A stretch of 64,000 nt of DNA, taken from the NCBI RefSeq assembly GCF_007746795.1, contig NZ_CP036343.1:372001-436000 (forward strand), in the 5' to 3' direction. This document shows positions 18,239 to 27,751 of this stretch, in pieces (position 1 is the stretch's first letter; each line of letters starts with the position of its first letter). Under the pieces are notes generated by a model. That model worked only from the letters and a program-made list of their open reading frames with translations. It ran no database searches and was not told the DNA's origin. Origin of the DNA: Gimesia algae. Lineage in GTDB: Bacteria; Planctomycetota; Planctomycetia; Planctomycetales; Planctomycetaceae. The position numbers were made by a program, and so were the translations under genes.

Positions 18239-20035
18239 ATGAACATGATTTTGTTGCTCAATCTTTTTCCGAATTCTCGCGACGGACATTGGCTGTCTTG
18301 TCGAAGTCTCTTAATGCTGCTGTGCGCCGGGTTAAGTCTGTGGGTCAGTGGTTGCCAGACTGAGTCTGCAGAAACAGTACAGCAGACCAGACAAGAGGCA
18401 ACAGGTCAAATTTCCTCCCCGCCCGCTGCAACAGACGTACGTCCCGAATTTGTGGATGTCTGGCCTGAGCAGAAATCGGATTTTGTGTATCGTAACGGCA
18501 GAGATGCGGAAGAACTGGCGATTCTGGAAACCCTGGGCGGCGGTACGGCGGTCTTTGACTACGACCGTGATGGCAAACTCGATCTGTTCTATACGGGCGG
18601 TGGTACTTTTGAGGAAAAAACAACGAGAGGATATCCCTCGATTCTCCTGCGACATGAAGGGGAGCTCAAGTTCAAGGACCGAACTACTCAGGCAGGGATG
18701 GATCTGTCTGCTTTTTACAGCAATGGATGTTCGGCGGGGGACTATGACAATGACGGCTTTCAGGATCTGATTGTCACCGGATATGGCGGTTCGATTCTCT
18801 GGCGCAATATGGGTGATGGCACGTTTGAAGAAACCTCTATTGAAGCCGGTCTGCGGGACTGTTTCTGGGGATCGAGTGCCGGCTGGGGGGACTTGAATGG
18901 CGATGGTTTGCTGGATCTCTATCTGGCGCAATATGCTGACTGGTCTTTTCAGAATCATCCGGAGTGTCATCTCACGCCAGGGGTGCCAGATGTCTGTTCT
19001 CCTCACTCATTTAAAGGAGTGAGGGATCTGGTCTTTTATAACCGGGGTGATGGGACATTTTATGATGCTTCCGATGAAGCGGGGCTGGTACCTGAAGGCA
19101 AAGGGCTGGGGGTGATCATGGCCGACCTGGACAATGATAATGACCTGGACGTTTATGTCTGTAACGATGCGGTGGAGAATTTTCTTTACCTGAATGACGG
19201 GCAGGGGAGACTCGAAGAAGCAGGCATCATCAATGGTGCAGCCGTCGATGACCGGGCGACGCCAAACGGGAGCATGGGCGTGGATATCATGGACTATAAC
19301 CGGGATGGGTTATTAGATCTGTGGGTTGCGAACTACGAGAAAGAAGCGTTTGCCTTGTATCGGAATGATGGGGATGCCCAGTTTCTGCACGTCAGTAATG
19401 ATACGGGAGTCACTTCGATCGGGACACTGTTTGTAGGGTTTGGAACGGTCTGTGCCGACTTCGACCTGGATGGGGATGAAGATGTGTTTGTGATCAACGG
19501 GCATGTTGCGTACTACTCACTCAACTCTCCTTTTCGACAGAAACCCCTCTATTTGGAAAATCGGGGAGGGCGATTTGCGCAGATCCAATATGATGAGAGT
19601 TCCTATCTGGGACAGTCGCATACCGGCAGAGGGTTGGCGCTGGCAGACTTCAACGATGATGGAAATCTCGATCTGGCAGTCTCGAATTTCAGCGATCCTC
19701 CCGCGATTCTCAAAAATACAACCCAGGCCGAGGGAAACTGGATATTCGTGCGCTTGATCGGTACTCGAAGTAATCGAGATGCCGTCGGGGCACGGCTGGT
19801 GTTGCATACTTCCTTGGGAGATCAGGTAAGACAGGTGAAAGGAGGAGGGAGTTATCTTTCTTCTGGTGATCTGCGGGTTCACTGGGGTATCCCTGAAGGT
19901 GTAACAGTAGATGGCTTATCAGTTTACTGGCCGTCAGGAATTCGGCAGGAAGTGAAATCGCTGCAGTTAAATGCTACTCATCTACTAGAGGAGCCAGTCT
20001 CTATTGGGGCAGATTTGAGTTCAGGTAACCCCTGA
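18239..20035 (+). CDS. FG-GAP/VCBS and ASPIC/UnbV (CRTAC1-like) secreted protein
   Basis: A 598-residue protein with hydrophobic leader and lipobox WVSGC near residue 41. It has at least seven FG-GAP calcium loops (DYDRDGKLDLFY, DYDNDGFQDLIV, DLNGDGLLDLYL, DLDNDNDLDVYV, DYNRDGLLDLWV, DFDLDGDEDVFV, DFNDDGNLDLAV) forming an integrin-like propeller. The C-terminal ASPIC/UnbV domain includes 'RDAVGARLVL' and 'VYWPSGIRQEV'. Role inferred as cell-surface binding. It follows the TPR gene as a probable operon partner. Confidence 0.88.
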   Translation: MNMILLLNLFPNSRDGHWLSCRSLLMLLCAGLSLWVSGCQTESAETVQQTRQEATGQISSPPAATDVRPEFVDVWPEQKSDFVYRNGRDAEELAILETLGGGTAVFDYDRDGKLDLFYTGGGTFEEKTTRGYPSILLRHEGELKFKDRTTQAGMDLSAFYSNGCSAGDYDNDGFQDLIVTGYGGSILWRNMGDGTFEETSIEAGLRDCFWGSSAGWGDLNGDGLLDLYLAQYADWSFQNHPECHLTPGVPDVCSPHSFKGVRDLVFYNRGDGTFYDASDEAGLVPEGKGLGVIMADLDNDNDLDVYVCNDAVENFLYLNDGQGRLEEAGIINGAAVDDRATPNGSMGVDIMDYNRDGLLDLWVANYEKEAFALYRNDGDAQFLHVSNDTGVTSIGTLFVGFGTVCADFDLDGDEDVFVINGHVAYYSLNSPFRQKPLYLENRGGRFAQIQYDESSYLGQSHTGRGLALADFNDDGNLDLAVSNFSDPPAILKNTTQAEGNWIFVRLIGTRSNRDAVGARLVLHTSLGDQVRQVKGGGSYLSSGDLRVHWGIPEGVTVDGLSVYWPSGIRQEVKSLQLNATHLLEEPVSIGADLSSGNP

Positions 20036-20348
20036 AAAGTATCAAAATCGCGACACTCTGTTCAGTTGCGAGTACAAGGTGAATGGGTGGTCGGTTGTTA
20101 CTAAGTCTATATAATTAAATACTTTAAAAAAACAATCCTGCGTAAATGTGAATTAATTTGACTACATATTTGTGTGGAAAATATTGAATTATAAAGAAAA
20201 ATTCATAAGATAGACGATGCTGGAATATGCATTGAGCAGAGTCCAGCACTCTTTTCATGCGAGCCGCCAATATAGATTTTACACGGGCGTTGTTTTTTAT
20301 ATTGATTGGCGCATATTGCTTTTTTCTTTTATCCTGCAGGAGAGTCAC

Positions 20349-21350
20349 ATGAAACACCTACTAAGGAGACGAGCTTTCACGCTGATTGAATTGCTCGTTG
20401 TTATTGCAATCATTGCAATTTTGATTGCGCTGCTGCTACCAGCGGTGCAACAGGCGCGGGAAGCGGCCCGTCGTTCACAGTGTAAGAATAATCTGAAGCA
20501 GTTCGGGTTAGCTTTACACAATTATCATGAAAGTCATGGTTGTTTCGGCCAGATGACCTTGGCTGCTTATTATCATGGAAGTTCTCCCGGAATCAGACCC
20601 TGGACCGGTTTCAGCCAGCAGGCGATGCTGCTGCCTTTCCTGGATCAGGCATCGATCTACAACCAGTTCGATTTCCAGTTTTCCTGTGAAGAGGCTCCTA
20701 ACACCAACAATCGCAATGCTGGTATTGGTGTATTCCGTTGTCCTTCCGACCCACGATATACCAACTATGGTGAAGGGCACTTGAACTACTACATGTCGGC
20801 AGGTCCCTGTCTGGGGTGGAACGTTTCGTTGAATTCTCAAAACGGATTCTCCCGTTACTCCATCATCACTCGCGTGTCTGACATCCTTGATGGGACCTCA
20901 AATGTGGTTGCCATGGGCGAACGCATTGTGGGATCTAACAATTCCTCTGCTTTCAGTGAAAATGGTGATGTTCAGCGGAATGTTTCCTTCGCAGGTGGTA
21001 ACAACACGACCTTCCCCTCACAGTCAGCCTTGGCGACTCATGGTGCATCCTGTGCTTCCGCAGGCGCATTTTATGTGCATCGTGGATCACGGTGGATGCG
21101 AGCAGATGAGTGCTGGTTCAATACCTGGAACACACCGAATTCACCTAATAATGACTGCAGCACTGGTAACGGTGGTCACGCTGGTGGTGATGCTCCTGCC
21201 GCTCAGGCAGCACGCAGTCGTCATACCGGCGGTGCCCATGTGCTGATGGCTGATGGTTCTGTGCACTTCGTGTCAGATAATATTGACTTATTGAATTGGC
21301 AGCGACTGGGAGCAATTGCCGACGGTGCTTCTGTCAGCATCAATGAGTAA
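20349..21350 (+). CDS. DUF1559 prepilin-type protein
   Basis: The ATG at 20349 follows AGGAGAG with good spacing and gives [18 protein letters not shown], a prepilin leader (Ala-Phe cleavage, where Gly is more common). Earlier in-frame starts from 20217 would bury the leader and are rejected. The 333-residue protein continues as DUF1559 and ends with '[17 protein letters not shown]'. A strong terminator follows. It is a distant paralogue of the gene at 3866-4870. The 313 bp before it are AT-rich and hold the ribosome site but no other gene. Confidence 0.9.
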   Translation: MKHLLRRRAFTLIELLVVIAIIAILIALLLPAVQQAREAARRSQCKNNLKQFGLALHNYHESHGCFGQMTLAAYYHGSSPGIRPWTGFSQQAMLLPFLDQASIYNQFDFQFSCEEAPNTNNRNAGIGVFRCPSDPRYTNYGEGHLNYYMSAGPCLGWNVSLNSQNGFSRYSIITRVSDILDGTSNVVAMGERIVGSNNSSAFSENGDVQRNVSFAGGNNTTFPSQSALATHGASCASAGAFYVHRGSRWMRADECWFNTWNTPNSPNNDCSTGNGGHAGGDAPAAQAARSRHTGGAHVLMADGSVHFVSDNIDLLNWQRLGAIADGASVSINE

Positions 21351-21378
21351 GCCTGTGCTTGCTTAATGACTTTGAGCA

Positions 21379-21417
21379 ATCAGCTCGGCAACCTCCGTTG
21401 CCGGGCTGATTTTCTTT
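21379..21417 (+). terminator. Rho-independent terminator after the DUF1559 gene
   Basis: ATCAGC-t-CGGCAAC pairs with GTTGCCG-g-GCTGAT around a CTCC loop, followed by TTTTCTTT. It lies 28 bp past the stop. Confidence 0.85.
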
Positions 21418-21476
21418 CGTATAATCAGAATGAGTAAAACACCGTTGTTACAAGTCTTTAGAAAGGGTCATTCAAG

Positions 21477-21782
21477 ATGTATAAACTGGGTTATGCCTGT
21501 GTGATACTGAGTTTCATGTTGGTCGGTTGTGGAGGAGGAGGGACGGGTGAAACATCGCCTGCCAATCAGGAAGCCCCAGCCGCTAAGGATTTATCTGCTG
21601 TCAAAACAAGCCTGAACGCGATTGCCGAATCCGGAGTCGTCGACAGTAGTTTCTTTGGTATTCCTGAAAGTCTGGAAGAGGCTGGAAAGCCTGAACTGGC
21701 AGAAGAGGCGAAAAAACTGGGTTCCATGACGAATCCGAAGCAGATTAAGGATGCCGCCAAAAAACTGGCTGACAAGCTTTGA
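21477..21782 (+). CDS. Small lipoprotein of unknown function
   Basis: A 101-residue protein with signal peptide and lipobox LVGC followed by a Gly-rich linker (GGGGTGE). The mature part is helical and charged, with 'LNAIAESGVVDSSFFGIPES' and a Lys-rich C-terminus. It is flanked by terminators on both sides, so it is a separate transcription unit. No family recognised. Confidence 0.75.
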   Translation: MYKLGYACVILSFMLVGCGGGGTGETSPANQEAPAAKDLSAVKTSLNAIAESGVVDSSFFGIPESLEEAGKPELAEEAKKLGSMTNPKQIKDAAKKLADKL

Positions 21783-21814
21783 AAATCGTTCTACTCTAAC
21801 TGTAGTACAGTTTA

Positions 21815-21852
21815 AAACACCTTCAGTCACAATCGATTGAGGGTGTTTTTTC
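21815..21852 (+). terminator. Rho-independent terminator
   Basis: AAACACCTTCA pairs with TGAGGGTGTTT (one G-T pair), followed by a T run. It is 32 bp past the small lipoprotein gene. Confidence 0.8.
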
Positions 21853-21928
21853 ATATCTGTCGCGAGCGCATTAAAAAAGGGAGTCGATCTATGACCGACT
21901 CCCTTGAGTTTCGTCTATTGCTGGAAGC

Positions 21929-23215
21929 TTAAACTTTGGGTTCCCAGCCTGGTTCGTATTCGCGGGTCCAGAGGGTCATGGCTTCTTTATCATTCTGGAT
22001 GTGACCGTTGGTGGGATCGCAGGTCATCGTGCGACCCGTGCGGTGTGCGATATTTCCCAAGTGGCAGAGCAGTGTGCTCTTGTGGCCAATCTCGATTTCG
22101 GCATTCAGGTTAAGTGGTTCATTATTGCGGATCGCATCAATGAAGTTCTGAGCGTGTTCCCGCAATCCCTGGTTGCCGTCTACTTTTTCTATTTCTTTGT
22201 CCTTGGCGTCCAGAATGCGGTAACCACCGGAGATACCGAGAATCAGAGTCCCTTTACTGCCAAAGAAGGTGACAAAGTCATTCTTATGACGATTGCAGCT
22301 GGTACCCTGCCAGGTGATCTGTTTGTTGTCACCGAATTCGTAACCGACGACATGTGTGTCGGGGGTCTGCTGATCATCGTCGAAGGCGTAGCGACCACCG
22401 CTGGAGACGACGCGGGTTGGATAGTCGACATCCAGACCCCAGCGACAGAGGTCCAGAGAGTGCACACCATTATTGCCCAGTTCGCCGTTGCCATACTTCC
22501 AGAACCAGTGCCAGTTGTAATGGATCAGGTTATCCACGTATTTCTGACGGGGAGCAGGTCCCTGCCAGAGATCGTAATTCAGATCGCCGGGGACCGCGGC
22601 TGGCTTGCCTGTGCCGATGGGGCCGCGGGCACTTTCGTAAAAAGCACGCGCGAGATAGACATCGCCGATTGCGCCTTCTTTGACTTTCTGAATCCCTTCC
22701 TGGATGGATTCACTGCTGCGGCGCTGACTACCCATCTGAACCGCTTTTTTGTTTTTGCGGGCAGCGGCGACCATCATTTCGCCTTCTTTGGGGTTATGAC
22801 TGCAGGGCTTTTCGACATAGACGTTTTTGCCTGCGGAGCAACCCAGGATGGTGGCGGGGGAATGCCAGTGGTTGGGGGGGGCGACGATCAGGGCGTCGAC
22901 TTCTTTGTCGTCCAGAATTTTGCGGAAGTCCCCGATCGCCTGTGGTGCCTTTGTAGTCGCTTTTTCGACTGTTTTGGCAGCTTTGGTCAGACGGGTATCA
23001 TCTGTATCACAGACATATTTGATTTCGACACCATCCAGGGAGCCAAAGATTTTAGCGAGAGCAAGCCCACGTTGCATCCCCATGATGCCAATGGTGACTT
23101 TTTCACTGGGGGCATTATTAGCAGCGGAAAGGATGGCCGGTGCCGCGAAGCTCGCAGCAGTGGCTGCCGCCGCCGATTGACCGAGAAAAGTACGACGATT
23201 AACCGAATCGGACAT
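21929..23215 (-). CDS. Tat-exported Gfo/Idh/MocA oxidoreductase
   Basis: A 428-residue protein with a twin-arginine leader (NRRTFLGQSAAAA) and AxA-type cleavage, so exported folded with its cofactor. The NAD(P)-binding domain starts 'VTIGIMGMQRGLALAKIFG', and EKPCSHNPKEG carries the family Lys-Pro of the active site. The C-terminal beta-sheet domain is complete. Probably acts on a sugar or inositol derivative; the substrate is unknown. Exported family members are numerous in planctomycetes. Confidence 0.9.
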   Translation of the reverse strand: MSDSVNRRTFLGQSAAAATAASFAAPAILSAANNAPSEKVTIGIMGMQRGLALAKIFGSLDGVEIKYVCDTDDTRLTKAAKTVEKATTKAPQAIGDFRKILDDKEVDALIVAPPNHWHSPATILGCSAGKNVYVEKPCSHNPKEGEMMVAAARKNKKAVQMGSQRRSSESIQEGIQKVKEGAIGDVYLARAFYESARGPIGTGKPAAVPGDLNYDLWQGPAPRQKYVDNLIHYNWHWFWKYGNGELGNNGVHSLDLCRWGLDVDYPTRVVSSGGRYAFDDDQQTPDTHVVGYEFGDNKQITWQGTSCNRHKNDFVTFFGSKGTLILGISGGYRILDAKDKEIEKVDGNQGLREHAQNFIDAIRNNEPLNLNAEIEIGHKSTLLCHLGNIAHRTGRTMTCDPTNGHIQNDKEAMTLWTREYEPGWEPKV

Positions 23216-23393
23216 AGTCTGGTTCTCCGTTGAGATGGGAGTGAAGGTATCGCAGGATAATAATTTAAAACAAACTGTATTCTAATAGGTTTGGAAGGCA
23301 ATGAACACGGTAAAACCAAGCCCGAGGGCATTTAATTAAAAAAACTAATTATATGCCGTTTGTAGCCACTCGTACTGATTTGTAGAGAACGAA

Positions 23394-25277
23394 TCAGGCT
23401 TTTCTGATGTAATGGGCTGCAAAACTGCGGATATTTTGACCGTTAAGGACGTGGAACATCCTCAACTGCTGGATGGTTTCCTGGCTGAAGCGTCCGAGGG
23501 GAACATGGATCAGTTTTTTCTGGTAACGTTTGGCGAGTCTGCGCCAGCCGATTCCCGGGGGGGCTTCACTCAGCACGGCAATGTGTGGTTCCTGACTGTA
23601 GTGACAGGCGGCGACCAGCAGGCGTTCTTCGAGTGTATCGACGAAGTCGAACTGGAAGTCGTTCCAGATATCCTGCACGGGTCGCGGGGGGAACAGAAAC
23701 AGGGCACCGCCGTAGGTCGCCATCCCGATGCCTGGTCCGACCATCTCTTTGCGATAGTCGGTGCCGAAGAAAGCAAGGGTTGATTCGTCCTGATGCTCAG
23801 CATGCCAGGTGAGCCGATAGGGATAATCGCGAGGATCAGCGGGGGAGTCGAACAGCATGATCACACAATCGAGTTTGCCGCGACTGGGGGGAAGAACTTT
23901 GACGTGAATTTCTCCCGTGTGCCAGTTCCGGAGCGTTTCGCGGAGGTCGAGTCCGTCTTTCATGCTGGTGGTGAATTTTTCGGTTCGCGCCAGATCGACG
24001 CCCAGCAGGTTCAAAGCATGGTCTTTGACGCTCGTGCGAAATTTTTCGATGGCGACATCTTCGGGAGGCCAGCTGCATTGTTTAAAGGGATCCCATTTCA
24101 TTTCCCATTCATCCTGTTGGGGTTTGGGAGGTTTGGGAGTGAGTTCACAATTCCGCCACGAGATAAGACTGCCGGGCAGACGATTGCTTATTTCCAGCAT
24201 GGTACCGTTGGGAAGCTGGGCCTGTTCAATGCCGAAGGTCAGCTTTTCAAAAGGGAGCAGATGCACGAACGGGTATTCCCGCGCGGTTTCCGCGATCTGA
24301 ATAGCGAACTGATCGCCGGCCACCTGTTGTGCGGCTTTGACCAGAGTGTAGAGATCAGGGGTCATCCGGCGTTCGATGAGCGAGAGGTTGCGCACATAAC
24401 GAAAGTAGACTGACAGCAGCTTGGGTGTGATCTTGCGGCCTTTGGATTTCAGTTCGAGTCGATAACGGTCGCGTGCTGTCAGCGCCAGCTCTTTGATTCC
24501 GTCCACGGAGAGATTTTCGTCATCTTCCAGTTCAGAACGGGCAGATTCATACAGTCCTGTGATATAGGGGAGTTCGCCGAGCATGAACAGCAATGTTTCT
24601 GAATCCGCTGTGTAGATAGCGGTTTCGTTGACTTCTTCATCTTCGACTTCCAGGGGCAGCTGGTCGATGTAGGCATCGTGAATCCAAGGCCAGTCGGAAA
24701 GCGAGCAGACCAGCAGGATTGACTTGTATTTCTTTTCCAGTTCCCGCAAGCGATGGGCCATCATCACACAGCGATTGAGTGGCTGACCTTCCGGAAGTTT
24801 TTTAAGAGCCGGTAAGACCGCAGCGGCAAAATTTTCCAGGGGAACTTTTTTTAACGCATAGGGATCGGGGAGAGAGGTAGAGATGCTTTCGAACCGCTGT
24901 GTCTCCAGGTCAATGAAGTGCCGGTCGATGTGTTCCATCATGGCGATGCGGAGCGCTGCGATGACACCCTGGCAGGGATCGATGGGCACATAACTGCAAA
25001 GTCGTTGTACATCATCGTCGTCATCATTCTCTTCCCAGGGAGCGGAACCCGAGATCGAAGGCTCTTCCTGTACTACGGCGGTAATACTGGGGAGAAAAGT
25101 GATGGCTCGTTCCACATTCTCCTGAAACGAAGCGGGGAGAGGCACGGCCAGACAGTCAAACTCATTATTAAGCATTACGCGGCGGACTTCGATCGCGAAG
25201 TCACCACTGCCATGAATTAATGGCAAGACAGAAATATGAGGACTGATTTTCAAAAAACTGGAGTGAGGAGATGTCAT
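23394..25277 (-). CDS. Unrecognised 627-aa protein, possibly DUF5682/TraB-like
   Basis: The start is taken at ATG 25277 (MTSPHSSFLK); an upstream in-frame start at 25334 would add 19 residues. There is no signal peptide or membrane helix, so it is cytoplasmic. The N-terminal part (residues ~10-130) with 'GDFAIEVRRVMLNNEFDCLAV' (read in parts) and 'QGVIAALRIAMMEHIDRHFI' then DLE resembles, by eye only, the layout of DUF5682/TraB-like proteins that monitor or process a ligand. There is an acidic run EENDDDDDV. C-terminal half unmatched. No operon partner: neighbours are separated by over 100 bp. Confidence 0.7.
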   Translation of the reverse strand: MTSPHSSFLKISPHISVLPLIHGSGDFAIEVRRVMLNNEFDCLAVPLPASFQENVERAITFLPSITAVVQEEPSISGSAPWEENDDDDDVQRLCSYVPIDPCQGVIAALRIAMMEHIDRHFIDLETQRFESISTSLPDPYALKKVPLENFAAAVLPALKKLPEGQPLNRCVMMAHRLRELEKKYKSILLVCSLSDWPWIHDAYIDQLPLEVEDEEVNETAIYTADSETLLFMLGELPYITGLYESARSELEDDENLSVDGIKELALTARDRYRLELKSKGRKITPKLLSVYFRYVRNLSLIERRMTPDLYTLVKAAQQVAGDQFAIQIAETAREYPFVHLLPFEKLTFGIEQAQLPNGTMLEISNRLPGSLISWRNCELTPKPPKPQQDEWEMKWDPFKQCSWPPEDVAIEKFRTSVKDHALNLLGVDLARTEKFTTSMKDGLDLRETLRNWHTGEIHVKVLPPSRGKLDCVIMLFDSPADPRDYPYRLTWHAEHQDESTLAFFGTDYRKEMVGPGIGMATYGGALFLFPPRPVQDIWNDFQFDFVDTLEERLLVAACHYSQEPHIAVLSEAPPGIGWRRLAKRYQKKLIHVPLGRFSQETIQQLRMFHVLNGQNIRSFAAHYIRKA

Positions 25278-25380
25278 AATGGATTCGTCCAGTTTCTCAC
25301 ATGAAAGCGGTGTACGCGATTGACCGTGATACAAAAAAATGTTGTTCAGAATGGTTGTTTCCGGTCAGGCAGTCGACTGA

Positions 25381-26367
25381 TCAGGACCATTTCCAGCCGG
25401 TTGTCTCTTTCAGATTCATGACACATTCAACGGGCCATTCACCCTGGTGCAGTTTGACGATATTCTGGGCCGCCATCGCATAGGCGTCCCGATGCGATTC
25501 CTGATCGAGTCCGCCGGTGTGACAGCTTAACAGTACATTTTCCAGTTTGATCAGCGGACTTTCAACAGGCAATGGTTCTTTTTTGAAGACATCGAGTCCT
25601 GCGCCCCGTAAATGCCCTGATTCAAGCGCCTCTACTAATGCATTTTCGTCTATCAGTCCCCCGCGGGCGGTATTGATCAGCACGGACCCCTGTTTCATGA
25701 TGGCGAGTGTATCCCGGTTGATGATGTCGATGGTCTCGGGGGTGACAGGCAGATGCAGGGTGACATAGTCTGATTGTTTCAACAGTTCTTCGAGGCTGAG
25801 CAATTTAATCTGATACGTTTTGGCGAATTCTTCATTAGGGTAAGGATCGTAAGCCAGTACATGCATTCCCATACCGATGGCACGGGTGGCAACAGCCTGA
25901 CCGATACGACCCAGGCCGACGATGCCGATCGTGCTGCCCCAGACGCGTGGTGTTAACTCCCGTTCCCATTCGCCGCTGCGAACGGCACGGTCCTGTGTGC
26001 GTGTCATGCGGGCGATGCCCATGAGCAGAGCGAATGCCTGTTCCGCGACAGAGTGATGATTCACACCCGGTGTAATGGTGACGACAATATTCTGTGCATC
26101 GGCGGCTGCCAGGTCGACGGCATCAAAGCCGACGCCATAGCGTGAGATGACTTTCAGATCGGGCAGCTGTTCCAGTACTTCGCGAGAATAGATTTCTGCA
26201 CCGGCAAGGACGGCATCGTACCCCTGAACCTGTTCGACCACGCGATGTGGTTCTTTGCGGAGATCGACTTCTGTGGGAACCGTGTCGACGTCGAAGCCGG
26301 CGGCCTGCAGGATTTCGAAATGCGGTCCGAATTCACACATTTTAGCAGTACAGATGACACGAGGCAT
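25381..26367 (-). CDS. D-isomer-specific 2-hydroxyacid dehydrogenase (SerA-like)
   Basis: A 328-residue cytoplasmic NAD-dependent dehydrogenase. The Rossmann motif is 'GIVGLGRIGQAVATR' with an acidic residue (AYDPYP) after strand 2, indicating NAD. Catalytic Arg is in 'NTARGGLIDE', Glu in 'DVFKKEPLP', His in CHTGGLDQES. The usual H(V/I)(A/G)(A/G)x(T) region is present as CHTGG. The protein lacks the C-terminal ACT domain of full 3-phosphoglycerate dehydrogenases, so it may act on phosphoglycerate or another 2-hydroxyacid. Confidence 0.87.
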   Translation of the reverse strand: MPRVICTAKMCEFGPHFEILQAAGFDVDTVPTEVDLRKEPHRVVEQVQGYDAVLAGAEIYSREVLEQLPDLKVISRYGVGFDAVDLAAADAQNIVVTITPGVNHHSVAEQAFALLMGIARMTRTQDRAVRSGEWERELTPRVWGSTIGIVGLGRIGQAVATRAIGMGMHVLAYDPYPNEEFAKTYQIKLLSLEELLKQSDYVTLHLPVTPETIDIINRDTLAIMKQGSVLINTARGGLIDENALVEALESGHLRGAGLDVFKKEPLPVESPLIKLENVLLSCHTGGLDQESHRDAYAMAAQNIVKLHQGEWPVECVMNLKETTGWKWS

Positions 26368-26484
26368 GATCAGGATTCTTCTCTTAAACAGTGCACGGAT
26401 ACGGTAAAACGGGTATTGTTACTCTAGCGGAAGACGATATCAGCTGACAACGTTCCGACAGCGAAAAAACGAAATGCCGACTAA

Positions 26485-27678
26485 TCAGCGGGGGGGATGA
26501 AAGAAACGCTCTGCACTCTGTATGGTCTGGGGGTCTGTCAGTCGCAGTAGTTCGAGGAACTGCTTTGCTTTTCGTGATGTTTCAACATCATTGCCACCAG
26601 CTTTGGTTGGCGGGACAAGCGAAGCCAGCAGTAAATAGCGAATGATCGCTTTTTTAACCGAACGTACATCGTAGTCTTCAGCAGCATACAGTTCGACCAG
26701 ACGCTCCATGACGGTCCAGTCTTCCCACCGCGCCAGGTTCGCGATCACCAGATCGGCCAGTTCGGGTCGCTCCAGCAGTATACGCATTGATCGATTCAAG
26801 CGGCGTTTTTCAATTTTATCCTCTCCAAAAGTCCACATGAATGACAGTGCCTGCATCCCGGCAAAGGTTTCACTGAAGGCGGCTGTTTTATCTTTGAACT
26901 TGGTTTCATCGATTTTGTCCAGACCGACGGAGCCTGTCAGCAGCAGGTAACCGGACATCAGGCCTCCGATGCCCATGCGGATCTCCTGGGCCGGTATCCG
27001 GATCTTTGCTTCCATAAATTGACTGTCCGACTCCTGGCCACACAGCCCGAGCAGTAAGCCATACAGGCCCAGTCGAGGGACGGGGGTGTTTTCGTTTTCC
27101 AGCCAGCTGCGCAGCTTTTCGCGCGGTAGTTCTTCCGCAAGGGGTGTAACGGTTTCAAAAGGGGCATTCGCAAATTCCGCAAAGGCGTCATTGGCGATGA
27201 TCTGATCCGGGTGCTCCAGGTATTTCAGGAAATAGCGGAGTCGGGCAGTCGTCTCTGCTTTCTGCGCGGGGGCCTGTTTTAAATAGTGAATACTGGCGCT
27301 GGTAACCGCAATCGGCTCGTTCCAGTGCAGGCTGATCCCGCGCGTTCCCGTCAGCAGAAATAACTCACCTGGTTTGCCTGCGTAATGTCGAGAGAGGGTA
27401 ATCAGATTGCCGGCTTTCAGATTGCTTTTCAGGGGTTGCTGCAGCACCTCTGTGATTACAAAGCTGGTCCGTCCCGTTTTTTGGAATGTTCCCGCCGCCG
27501 AGTTCGACCATTGTCCCAGGAGGGCGACATCCGCCTGTGCCAGCTGTTCGGAAAGTGTTGTGGAAGGACCCGGGCAGAACGGACAGGCCGCCAACTGCGA
27601 TAAGTTTGAGATCAGCAGCAAACCGCAGAGGACAAAAATGGCTTCGCAGTTGACATCAGTTCGTTTTCGCACGTTCAT
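26485..27678 (-). CDS. Secreted CPFC protein, tandem paralogue 1
   Basis: A 397-residue protein whose leader ends LAAC, followed by PFCPGPSTTLSEQLAQADV. The Cys fits a lipobox, with a second Cys three residues on (CPFC). The rest is an unrecognised mixed alpha/beta region followed by helical repeats ('PYLLAS'-like, 'ELADLVIANLARWEDW'). It is clearly paralogous to the next gene along its whole length: shared 'HYLKQAPAQ/HYISQAPAP', 'GLYGLLLGLCG', 'GYLLLTG' and 'ALSFMWTFG/ALRFMWTYG'. Function unknown; the two are 73 bp apart on the same strand. Confidence 0.75.
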   Translation of the reverse strand: MNVRKRTDVNCEAIFVLCGLLLISNLSQLAACPFCPGPSTTLSEQLAQADVALLGQWSNSAAGTFQKTGRTSFVITEVLQQPLKSNLKAGNLITLSRHYAGKPGELFLLTGTRGISLHWNEPIAVTSASIHYLKQAPAQKAETTARLRYFLKYLEHPDQIIANDAFAEFANAPFETVTPLAEELPREKLRSWLENENTPVPRLGLYGLLLGLCGQESDSQFMEAKIRIPAQEIRMGIGGLMSGYLLLTGSVGLDKIDETKFKDKTAAFSETFAGMQALSFMWTFGEDKIEKRRLNRSMRILLERPELADLVIANLARWEDWTVMERLVELYAAEDYDVRSVKKAIIRYLLLASLVPPTKAGGNDVETSRKAKQFLELLRLTDPQTIQSAERFFHPPR

Positions 27679-27751
27679 AACCGGTCCTTCGGTTAAAAGA
27701 GGATGTTAACAACTTCCAGCTGTCTTCGCGCGAGATAAAGATGCTCTCTTC

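Noticed and set aside
22001-23233. Plus-strand ORF of 410 aa
   Set aside because: It is the antisense of the Tat-exported oxidoreductase, whose motifs are clear on the minus strand; the low stop frequency is a by-product of codon bias.
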